DNA of 21,261 nucleotides from contig CAYRFV010000071.1 of NCBI GenBank assembly GCA_964423545.1, positions 1 through 21,261 on the forward strand, written 5' to 3'. The position numbers and the translations under genes are program-made. The notes beneath the pieces were generated by a model. That model did no database searches and had not been told where the DNA came from. It saw nothing but the letters and a program-made list of their open reading frames with translations. The stretch comes from JALOOE01 sp964423545. Lineage in GTDB: Bacteria > Chloroflexota > Anaerolineae > CG2-30-64-16. Shown piece after piece: positions 15,224 to 21,261 of the stretch. Each line of letters starts with the position of its first letter. Position 1 is the stretch's first letter.

Positions 15224-16219
15224 CTATTGCGGTGTGATCCATGTCTGCCGGCGGGACGCCTCGTACATGGCCTCCATCACCGAACTGCGGATCGCGGCCT
15301 CCCGGACATCGACCAGCGGCACGCTCTTGCCGTTGAGCGCATCCAGATAGAGCTCGAACGCATGGGGCCATGCTTCCGGCAGCTTCTCCCATGGCTCCTT
15401 GCCATCGGCCCCGGCCACGTGCTCGCTCTGGAAGAAGAGCTTGCCGTTGGCGGCGTAGGCATGCCCCTGCGTGCCGCTGACAATCACATTGACCGGGTGC
15501 GCCACATCGACCCAGCCGGCTGCCAGGGCGCCGATGGCGCCGTTGGCAAAGTTGATCAGCGCCTCACCGGTCTCATCGCAGTCGCCGTAGCGGCCGGTGA
15601 CGACTCGGATGCTGGCCGTCACATCCTTCACACTGCCCATCAACCACAGCAGGATGTCCAGCGAGTGGGTGCCAAGGTCACCGAACGCGCCCACCCCGGC
15701 CTGCCTCGGATCGGCCATCCACCGCCATTCGGTGTCAAACCAACCCTTGAGCGATCCGGCGTGGCAATTGGTGTGCCGGATGCGGGTGATCTGCCCGAAT
15801 GCGCCCGCGCCGATCTGCTCGCGCAGGAAGAGATGAATCGGATTGCCGCGCTGGAAGTAGCCGGTCTGAAAGAGGACGCCGGCCCGCTTGATGGCATCCG
15901 CCATGCGATAGGCGTCGACCGCACCCAGGCCCAGCGGCTTCTCGGCGAAGATATGTTTTTTCGCCGCCGCCGCCGCCAGCACCAACGGTTCATGCCGGTC
16001 TGTCTCGGAACAAATGATGACCCCCTCGATCTGCGGGTCGGTCCACACCTCGCCGATCTCGCCGATGGCGCGGGAGCCGAGCGCCTCCGCCTGTTTGGCG
16101 GCGCGTTCCGACTGGTGATCCCAGACGTACTTCACCGCAGCGTCACTGCGCGCCTGCAGTCGCTTGACGAATCCTGGCGTGTGGATGTGTCCACAACCGA
16201 CCAGTGCCACCGTTGCCAT
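15224..16219 (-). CDS. Gfo/Idh/MocA-family NAD(P)-dependent oxidoreductase
   Basis: This 331-residue protein has an N-terminal Rossmann fold (MATVALVGCGHIHTPG) and the family EKP motif in HIFAEKPLGLG, near residue 93. The C-terminal substrate domain has GDLGTHSLDILLWLMG, containing the His of the family active site. Members oxidise or reduce sugars, inositols and related compounds; the substrate here cannot be told. The ATG at 16219 is chosen because GAGGAG precedes it and GCGHIH is then at the normal depth; the frame extends seven codons further upstream. It lies 78 bp after the first oxidoreductase gene, so the two form an operon. This paralogue lacks obvious close identity to its neighbour, so it is not a recent duplicate. 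Confidence 0.92.
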   Translation of the reverse strand: MATVALVGCGHIHTPGFVKRLQARSDAAVKYVWDHQSERAAKQAEALGSRAIGEIGEVWTDPQIEGVIICSETDRHEPLVLAAAAAKKHIFAEKPLGLGAVDAYRMADAIKRAGVLFQTGYFQRGNPIHLFLREQIGAGAFGQITRIRHTNCHAGSLKGWFDTEWRWMADPRQAGVGAFGDLGTHSLDILLWLMGSVKDVTASIRVVTGRYGDCDETGEALINFANGAIGALAAGWVDVAHPVNVIVSGTQGHAYAANGKLFFQSEHVAGADGKEPWEKLPEAWPHAFELYLDALNGKSVPLVDVREAAIRSSVMEAMYEASRRQTWITPQ

Positions 16220-16297
16220 GATACACTCCTCATGCATCACCGAGACTCGGAGGTGCTGGCGCCGTTCAGGCGCTCCGCACTCCGTGGTCTGGGTCCA

Positions 16298-17404
16298 TCA
16301 GTCCAGCACGACTTCCTTGCCGACGGTCTGGCTGCGATAGATGCCGTCGAGGATAGTCATCACCTGGAGCGACTGCTCGGCCGGCACCGGGGACGGAGCG
16401 CCGGCGTCGACCGCCCTGGCGAACTCGACGCACTCCAACGCATGCGGCTCCAGGGTGTCAGCGACCAGCTTAAGGGCGGTGTTGTATTGCTGGCGCGTGG
16501 CGTAGTTGGAGCGGTAGATCTCGCACTTGGGCCAGTGCGACCCGGCCTGCGTGCCATAGAGCCACATCTGCATATCCTCACCCTGGGTGTCGTGGTGCAG
16601 CAGCCAGCTTACCTCGAGGACCAGGGTCGCGCCGTTCTTGAAGCGCACGAACGCGGCCGCAAAATCCTCCACATCGAACTCCTGCGGAATCGGTCCGCCA
16701 CCCATGATGTTCGTAAAGACCCCCGGCAGGTGCGCCAGTTCGGCCCGTGCGACGCCTGTGACCGAATGTGGCTCCGGATTGCCCATGAACCAGAGGGTCA
16801 GATCGAGGATGTGGACCCCGATGTCGATGCACGGCCCGCCGCTCGAATGTTTCTTCATGATGAAGCCGGGGCGGTTGGGCGCAGCCGCGCGGCGCAGCAT
16901 CCAGCTCCGGGCATGGTAGATATCACCGAGCGTGCCCGAATCAATCTCAGCCTTCATGGCTTTCGAGGAGCCGCGGAAGCGGAAATGCTGCGCAGTCATC
17001 AGCAGCCTGCCCGTGCGATCGCGAGCCGCAATCATGTCGCGGATAGCGGCCGGGTTGGGGGCCAGGACGTTGGGATGGTCGAGCACGCCGTCGTAGTCGN
17101 NNNNNNNNNGGGGCTTCTCGCAGATCACGTGCTTGCCAGCCTCCATCGCTGCAATGCTCAGCGGTGCGTGGTAGTTGTTCGGCGTGCACACGTCGATGAT
17201 GTCGATGTCGGGATTACGGAACAGCTCCGCAGCGTCGGTGGCGAGGTGTGGGATCTTCCATTCCGCGCCGAACCGCTGCACGGTCGGCTGGTCGATATCG
17301 CACGCCGCCACGACCTCCGTGATGCCCGAAGCATTCCAACCGGGCATATGTGTCCTGGCGATGCCGCCCACGCCGATGATGCCGACTTTGTAGGTCCTGG
17401 ACAT
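16298..17404 (-). CDS. Gfo/Idh/MocA-family oxidoreductase interrupted by an assembly gap
   Basis: The protein (368 codons counting the gap) begins MSRTYKVGIIGVGGIARTHMPG, a typical Rossmann start. It has VICEKP around residue 98 and DIGVHILDLTLWFMG in the C-terminal domain, all family hallmarks. GGAGG (17414-17418 on the plus strand as CCTCC) precedes the ATG. Right after EKP there are 10 Ns and then an odd 11-residue stretch (DYDGVLDHPNV) before LAPNPAAIRDM. In relatives EKP is followed directly by something like LAxN, so the gap region probably contains extra or misplaced sequence. The real gene is likely intact and shorter by about 15 codons. It heads a minus-strand unit with a strong promoter at 17477-17505. 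Substrate unknown. Confidence 0.88.
   Translation of the reverse strand: MSRTYKVGIIGVGGIARTHMPGWNASGITEVVAACDIDQPTVQRFGAEWKIPHLATDAAELFRNPDIDIIDVCTPNNYHAPLSIAAMEAGKHVICEKPXXXXDYDGVLDHPNVLAPNPAAIRDMIAARDRTGRLLMTAQHFRFRGSSKAMKAEIDSGTLGDIYHARSWMLRRAAAPNRPGFIMKKHSSGGPCIDIGVHILDLTLWFMGNPEPHSVTGVARAELAHLPGVFTNIMGGGPIPQEFDVEDFAAAFVRFKNGATLVLEVSWLLHHDTQGEDMQMWLYGTQAGSHWPKCEIYRSNYATRQQYNTALKLVADTLEPHALECVEFARAVDAGAPSPVPAEQSLQVMTILDGIYRSQTVGKEVVLD
17100..17109. other. Assembly gap (10 Ns) inside a Gfo/Idh gene
   Basis: Ten consecutive Ns occur between the codons for EKP and an atypical 33-base stretch. Ten is a common placeholder length in scaffolding. The true length and content are unknown. Confidence 0.98.
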
Positions 17405-17463
17405 GAGATACTTCCTCCGCGATGAATGGCTTGTCGCAACATGATGCCGACAAAGGGGATGGG

Positions 17464-17470
17464 TTACGAT
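17464..17470. promoter_or_regulatory. Possible single DeoR half-site at the Gfo/Idh promoter
   Basis: TTACGAT (ATCGTAA on the minus strand) begins six bases after the -10 box. It has almost the same placement as ATCGTAA after the identical TAGAAT box of deoR. Only one copy is present, so binding is uncertain. Confidence 0.35.
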
Positions 17471-17476
17471 ATAGAT

Positions 17477-17505
17477 ATTCTAGCAGGCGCGCAGGCCTCT
17501 GTCAA
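17477..17505 (-). promoter_or_regulatory. Near-consensus promoter for the Gfo/Idh-lipoprotein unit
   Basis: On the minus strand TTGACA (17505-17500), a 17-bp spacer and TAGAAT (17482-17477) repeat the same boxes as the deoR promoter. Transcription should start near 17470, giving a leader of about 65 nt. Confidence 0.8.
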
Positions 17506-17537
17506 AGCCGGTTCGGTCGGCGCTGAACTCGGCAAGT

Positions 17538-17566
17538 TTGACAAATGTTCTATCTTGTGGTAGATT
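17538..17566 (+). promoter_or_regulatory. Promoter of the ABC transporter operon
   Basis: TTGACA (17538-17543), a 17-bp spacer and TAGATT (17561-17566, 4/6 match) precede the permease gene. The start would be near 17573, with a 117-nt leader. It is divergent from the Gfo/Idh promoter, with the two -35 boxes about 33 bp apart. Confidence 0.75.
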
Positions 17567-17576
17567 CCCGTCGTCT

Positions 17577-17592
17577 GTGTTATCCATAACAC
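17577..17592. promoter_or_regulatory. Palindromic operator candidate GTGTTATCCATAACAC
   Basis: Two perfect 7-bp arms, GTGTTAT and ATAACAC, flank a CC centre just after the predicted transcription start of the ABC operon. This suits a dimeric repressor such as a LacI or GntR family protein. It does not match the TTACGA element, so a different regulator, not encoded in the window, is implied. Confidence 0.55.
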
Positions 17593-17689
17593 TGACGGGC
17601 ATTCGGTGGTCACCTTTCCTCGACCACCGGGCATGACACCGTTGGGCGCGCTGGGACCTATAGCAGGGCCGTCATCGAGGAGACCAAGT

Positions 17690-18676
17690 ATGCTCCGGTA
17701 CATCATCCGCCGCTTTCTGTTCATGATCATCTCGCTGTTTGCCCTCTCATTTGTCGCCTACGTTCTGATCGAGTTGCCGCCCGGTGACTATGCTGAAATG
17801 TATATCAAGCGTCTGGAGACGACGGGCACCCAGGTCGACGAAAACCTCATTTACAATCTGAAGCGCCAGTACGGCTACGATAAGCCCTTTCTCAGACGAT
17901 ACACCGACTGGATCACGAATATTGTTCTGCGCGGCAATTTCGGCGTCTCCATCGTATTCAACAAGTCGGTGTCGCAGATGATCCAGGACCGTCTGGCTTT
18001 TACGGTCATCCTTTCGCTTCTGACGTTGACGTTCACCTACCTCATGGCAATCCCGATAGGCATCTATTCCGCCACCCACCAGTACTCCGGCGGAGATTAC
18101 CTGTTCATCGGCATGGGATTCATTGGGCTTGCGATCCCGGATTTTCTGTTGGCGCTGATCTTGATGTACACCTTGCTGACCCAGTTCGGCGTCTCGCCGG
18201 GCGGGCTCTTCTCTCAGGAGTACCAGGACGCGGCATGGAGCTTGGCAAAGGTTGCCGATCTGGCGCAGCATCTCATCGTTCCCATCGTGATCATCGGTCT
18301 GGCAGGCACGGCCGGCCTGATCCGCACCATGCGCGCCACGCTGCTCGATGAATTGGGCAAGGATTACCTGGACACGGCGCGGATGAAAGGGGTGCCCTAC
18401 TGGCGGGCGGTATTCAAGTATCCGGTGCGGATCGCGATCAGCCCGATACTTTCGAGCATTGGCTGGCTCCTGCCTGCGATTGTCTCCGGTTCGACGATTG
18501 TTGCTATCGTATTGAACCTGCCTACCGTCGGTCCGCTCCTCGTAAATGCACTGCTGGCTCAGGATATGTTTCTCGCAGGCGGCATTCTGTTCATTCTCAC
18601 CGCGTTGACGCTGATCGGCATGTTTGTGTCCGACATGGTGTTGGCGCTTGCTGATCCGCGCATCCGCTACGAATAG
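17690..18676 (+). CDS. ABC transporter permease, DppB/OppB type
   Basis: This 328-residue membrane protein starts MLRYIIRRFLFMIISLFALSF, the typical DppB N-terminal segment, and has about six hydrophobic spans. The EAA-like cytoplasmic loop is visible in RTMRATLLDELGKDYLDTARMKGVPYWRAV. It ends ADPRIRYE, a common DppB ending. The ATG at 17690 is preceded by GAGGAG (17677-17682); the frame is open upstream to 17606, but that stretch overlaps the leader. These permeases pair with a DppC partner, encoded next. The family is named for peptides, but many members carry oligosaccharides. The surroundings favour a sugar or glycoside. No solute-binding protein is present in the window. Confidence 0.93.
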   Translation: MLRYIIRRFLFMIISLFALSFVAYVLIELPPGDYAEMYIKRLETTGTQVDENLIYNLKRQYGYDKPFLRRYTDWITNIVLRGNFGVSIVFNKSVSQMIQDRLAFTVILSLLTLTFTYLMAIPIGIYSATHQYSGGDYLFIGMGFIGLAIPDFLLALILMYTLLTQFGVSPGGLFSQEYQDAAWSLAKVADLAQHLIVPIVIIGLAGTAGLIRTMRATLLDELGKDYLDTARMKGVPYWRAVFKYPVRIAISPILSSIGWLLPAIVSGSTIVAIVLNLPTVGPLLVNALLAQDMFLAGGILFILTALTLIGMFVSDMVLALADPRIRYE

Positions 18677-18694
18677 CTGCAAGGAGAGCATGCG

Positions 18695-19852
18695 ATGGCT
18701 CAGGCAGATGATGTTCTCCAACCAACGACTCGCCGTGCACAGAATGCCACTTTGTCGGCGAAAGAGCGCCTGTACACTGCCTCGCAATGGGTGCTGATCT
18801 GGCGTCGTTTCCGCCGGCATCGGTTGGCCATGATCGGAGGGGTGATTCTGGCTGTGATGTATGCGATGGCGATCCTGGCCCCCTTTATCGCGCCCTACAC
18901 GGCCAACAAGAAGTTCAATGATGCGCTGAACGCGCCCCCGACCCCGCTCCACCTCGACGACGGGGAGGGTGGCTTCGGCATCCGGCCCTATGTCTACGGC
19001 ATGAAACGGGAGGTCGACCCCAACACCTTGCAGCGCAAATACACCCCGGATGAGACGAGAAAATACTATCTCCAGTTCTTCGCCCAAGGAGAGGAATACA
19101 AGCTCCTCGGGGTCATCCCGACGGACATTCATCTCTTCCTCGTGCCGAGTCCAGGCAAGGTCCTGCTGATGGGCGCCGATGAACTGGGCCAGGACATGTT
19201 CTCGCGCATCGTGTATGCCAGCCAGATTTCGCTCTCGATCGGCCTGGTGGGGATCTTCTTCTCGTTTCTCCTTGGCTGCTCCATAGGTGGCGTCTCAGGC
19301 TACTACGGTGGACGTGTTGACATGGCCACCCAGCGCGTCATCGAGTTCCTGATCGCCATCCCGACATTGCCTCTGTGGATGACCCTGTCGGCGGCGCTGC
19401 CGCGCGATTGGCCGCAGACCCGGGTCTACTTCGCCATCACCATTATCCTGGCATTGGCCAGCTGGACCGGCCTGGCGCGCGTGGTGCGCGGCAAGATGCT
19501 GAGTACGCGGAACGAAACCTTCGTGCGAGCCGCGGAGATGGCCGGGGCCAGCAAGGCCCGCATCATCGCCCGGCATCTGCTGCCCAGCTTCACCAGCTAT
19601 CTGATCGTCAGCCTTACGCTCAGTGTTCCCTATATGATTCTGGGCGAGACGGCCCTGAGCTTCCTGGGGCTGGGGCTGCGTCCGCCGGTCGTCAGCTGGG
19701 GCGTGCTGCTCAATTCGGCCCAAAACGTGCGCACGGTGGCCCAGTACCCGTGGATGCTCAGCCCCGTCATCTTCGTGGTGTTGACCATCCTGGCCTTCAA
19801 CTTCCTCGGCGATGGTTTGCGCGACGCCGCCGATCCATACAAGGAGTTCTGA
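18695..19852 (+). CDS. ABC transporter permease, DppC/OppC type, with long external loop
   Basis: This 385-residue partner permease has a cytoplasmic N-terminus (1-45), a first membrane span (about 46-70), then roughly 95 residues outside the membrane before MGADELGQDMFSRIVYASQISLSIGL. Family members usually have about 30-40 residues there. The long loop (YKLLGVIPTDIHLFLV) is a feature I associate with a DppC subgroup often found with sugar genes. The EAA loop appears in RVVRGKMLSTRNETFVRAAEMAGASKARIIARHLLPS. It ends LGDGLRDAADPYKEF, standard for DppC. AAGGAGA (18681-18687) sets the start at 18695. It begins 18 bp after the DppB stop, and the ATPase gene starts three bases after its own stop, indicating tight translational coupling. 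Confidence 0.92.
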   Translation: MAQADDVLQPTTRRAQNATLSAKERLYTASQWVLIWRRFRRHRLAMIGGVILAVMYAMAILAPFIAPYTANKKFNDALNAPPTPLHLDDGEGGFGIRPYVYGMKREVDPNTLQRKYTPDETRKYYLQFFAQGEEYKLLGVIPTDIHLFLVPSPGKVLLMGADELGQDMFSRIVYASQISLSIGLVGIFFSFLLGCSIGGVSGYYGGRVDMATQRVIEFLIAIPTLPLWMTLSAALPRDWPQTRVYFAITIILALASWTGLARVVRGKMLSTRNETFVRAAEMAGASKARIIARHLLPSFTSYLIVSLTLSVPYMILGETALSFLGLGLRPPVVSWGVLLNSAQNVRTVAQYPWMLSPVIFVVLTILAFNFLGDGLRDAADPYKEF

Positions 19853-19855
19853 GTC

Positions 19856-20809
19856 ATGGAGCGTGACGTCGTTCTCTCGGTCAGGAATCTGAGGACCTAC
19901 TTCTTTCTGCGGCATGGGGTGCTGAAGGCGGTTGATGGAATCAGCTTCGATGTTCACAAGGGCGAGCTCGTCGGGCTGGTGGGTGAGTCCGGCTGTGGGA
20001 AGAGCATCACGGCCCGTTCGATCCTGAACATGGTGCGTGATCCGGGCAAGCCGATGGGAGAAGTGTGGTTTTACCGCAACGGCGAAGCGGTTAACCTCCT
20101 TGATCTCCGGCCGGATGGTCCGGAAATCCGGCGTACGCGCGGTGACTTGGTGACGATGGTCTTTCAGGAGCCGATGAACGCATTTTCCATGGTGCATACG
20201 ATCGGCCATCAGATCATGGAAGGCATCTTATTGCACCGTCGCGTCACCAAACAGGAAGCGCGCCAGATGGCGATTCGGCTGCTAGAGGATGTGGGCATGT
20301 CCAATCCCGGACAGCGGATCGACGAGTATCCTTTCCAGCTATCAGGGGGTATGCGGCAGCGGGCGATGATTGCGATGGCTATTGCCACCAGGCCCCATCT
20401 ATTGATCTGCGATGAGCCGACTACCGCTCTGGATGTTTCCGTGCAAGCGCAGATTCTCAGCCTGCTGAAGCAGCTGCAGACGCAATACGGCATGGGGATC
20501 ATCTTCATCACGCACGATCTGGCAGTGATCGCGCAGATCGCCGAGCGCGTGATCGTCATGTACCTCGGCAAGATCGTTGAAGAAGCGCCGGTACGCGATA
20601 TCTTCCATCGTCCTCTGCATCCCTACACGCTCAAGCTGATGGCCGCCGTGCCTGATGTCCAGTTGAGCGAGGGCGAGCGCCGCCATGCCCATCTCGAACT
20701 TGCGGTGGTTGCCGCACTGGCATACCCCCTGGCGGATGGCCCGCAGGCGGGTCGCGTCCAGATCGACCGGCTTCGCCTGGTCGTTCCAACTCAGCCCGCC
20801 GGCGCATGA
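19856..20809 (+). CDS. ABC transporter ATPase, DppD/OppD type, with aberrant C-terminal end
   Basis: The first 275 residues are a normal DppD ATPase: Walker A GESGCGKS at 43-50, signature LSGGM at 162-166, Walker B with Asp186-Glu187 (ICDEPTTALDVS), the switch His in FITHDLA, and HPYTLKLMAAVPD at 255-267. After SEGER (about 275, position 20680) all resemblance stops. The remaining 42 residues (HAHLELAVVAALAYPL and on) lack the usual oligopeptide-transporter C-terminal region with PGCxFxxRCP. I checked the other two plus frames over this stretch and did not find that motif, so a simple frameshift does not explain it. The 3' part was probably replaced by an assembly join or a rearrangement at about 20680-20700. 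The ATP hydrolysis core is intact. Confidence 0.85.
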   Translation: MERDVVLSVRNLRTYFFLRHGVLKAVDGISFDVHKGELVGLVGESGCGKSITARSILNMVRDPGKPMGEVWFYRNGEAVNLLDLRPDGPEIRRTRGDLVTMVFQEPMNAFSMVHTIGHQIMEGILLHRRVTKQEARQMAIRLLEDVGMSNPGQRIDEYPFQLSGGMRQRAMIAMAIATRPHLLICDEPTTALDVSVQAQILSLLKQLQTQYGMGIIFITHDLAVIAQIAERVIVMYLGKIVEEAPVRDIFHRPLHPYTLKLMAAVPDVQLSEGERRHAHLELAVVAALAYPLADGPQAGRVQIDRLRLVVPTQPAGA

Positions 20810-21261
20810 GGACTTTCTGCATGTCTTTGGCGGCTTTGTACTCGAAGTTCTCGCGCAGGTCGCCGTAGCTGCGGGCCACGGCGATCTCCTTGCTGTTCTG
20901 CGGAATCTTTTTCTGGATCAACTCATCCAACTCAGCCTGACGGCGACGCAGGCTCGACCACGAAACCACCAGCGGCTGTTCTTTTGAGGTGCGCGTGACG
21001 AGGAACTCCTGCACAAACGGGAACTCCTTCACCAGCCGGGCCATCAACGAACGACGGTCGTGTTCCTCGAATGCCGGGGTGGCGAGCATCCGCCGGGCAA
21101 TGTCGCGCACAGCCTCGGTCGTGGCGTTGGCGAGGAGATCCACCAACAACGTTTCGTCGTTAAGCAACAGGTCGTAGAGCTTGCGCGCCGACTTGGCCGG
21201 GGCGTTCTCCATCGCGTTGATGACGGCCTGCACGAGCACCGCGCCCGACAACGGCTGGAGC
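20631..21261 (-). CDS. GreA/GreB-like transcription elongation factor with N-terminal extension, partial and probably disrupted
   Basis: The minus frame is open from the right edge, so the start is outside the window; a TTG at 21251 is not a convincing start. From 21261 to about 20784 the protein reads like a Gre factor: a helical extension (ARKLYDLLLNDETLLVDLLANA, FPFVQEFL) then the coiled-coil segment RRRQAELDEL, IPQNSKEIAVARSYGDLREN and FEYKAAKDMQKVLM. Gre factors restart arrested RNA polymerase by inserting this coiled coil. After RRRAELE (20784) resemblance ends and the frame runs into the antisense of the ABC ATPase until 20631. One base shifted, the same strand reads DQAKPVDLDATRL, which might be true continuation, so a frameshift near 20783 is possible. 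The C-terminal FKBP-like domain is missing. Such N-terminally extended Gre proteins are, from memory, typical of the Verrucomicrobia/Planctomycetes group. Confidence 0.65.
   Translation of the reverse strand, partial: LQPLSGAVLVQAVINAMENAPAKSARKLYDLLLNDETLLVDLLANATTEAVRDIARRMLATPAFEEHDRRSLMARLVKEFPFVQEFLVTRTSKEQPLVVSWSSLRRRQAELDELIQKKIPQNSKEIAVARSYGDLRENFEYKAAKDMQKVLMRRRAELERPGEAGRSGRDPPAGHPPGGMPVRQPPQVRDGHGGARPRSTGHQARRPSA

Noticed and set aside
16259..16273. Small GCGCC/GGCGC hairpin between the two Gfo/Idh genes
   Set aside because: A 5-bp GC stem without a U-run is expected by chance at this base composition.
14771..17425. 884-residue plus-strand open frame spanning the N gap
   Set aside because: It is antisense to two Gfo/Idh genes and the lipoprotein, lacks motifs and crosses the Ns.

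Overview
The window is GC-rich bacterial chromosomal or metagenomic DNA dominated by sugar catabolism. The best guess for the host is a Chloroflexota-type bacterium (Anaerolineae/Caldilineae-like). The reasons are the fused E1 alpha/beta dehydrogenase, a Thr/Pro/Ala-rich SH3b lipoprotein, a URO-D-like protein inside a sugar operon, and the style of the peptide/sugar-type ABC permeases. This is a judgement from protein character, not a phylogenetic result. A run of 10 Ns inside one gene and an abnormal gene collision at the right end both suggest a draft or metagenome assembly.

Layout. Positions 1-2700, minus strand: a fused 2-oxoacid dehydrogenase E1 (cut by the left edge) preceded by a DeoR-family repressor gene. 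From 2701 to 2921 lies a divergent regulatory region. Positions 2922-8890, plus strand: an operon of URO-D-like protein, FucI/AraA-type ketol-isomerase, AraB ribulokinase, a DapA-superfamily aldolase or dehydratase, and AraD 4-epimerase. Positions 8891-12465, plus strand: a second unit with its own promoter and operator-like repeats, holding a RhaD-like class II aldolase, an unusually long SorE/YggP-type dehydrogenase and a SrlD/SorD-type short-chain dehydrogenase. Positions 12550-13724: a monocistronic secreted protein with its own promoter and a strong terminator. Positions 17404-13789, minus strand: two Gfo/Idh/MocA oxidoreductases followed by a lipoprotein. Positions 17538 to about 20680, plus strand: a Dpp/Opp-type ABC transporter (two permeases and one ATPase). 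Positions about 20690-21261, minus strand: part of a GreA/GreB-like elongation factor.

How it fits together. Isomerase, ribulokinase and 4-epimerase make a complete L-arabinose-type route to D-xylulose 5-phosphate, with a fucose-isomerase-fold enzyme where AraA would normally be. The second unit looks like a ketose-1-phosphate module: SorE/SorD-like oxidoreductases plus a RhaD-like aldolase. The ABC transporter may import the sugars, and the Gfo/Idh enzymes may modify others.

The most striking regulatory signal is a 13-bp word, AATACTTACGATT, present in front of both the DeoR gene and the RhaD operon. It lies within clusters of TTACG half-sites, and a related ATCGTAA sits just after the -10 box of the Gfo/Idh operon. 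This points to a local DeoR regulon.

Five TTGACA-17-bp promoters are readable. No rRNA, tRNA, CRISPR array or insertion sequence was recognised. The right-hand 600 bp should be treated with caution, because both the ABC ATPase and the Gre-like gene lose family resemblance where they meet.
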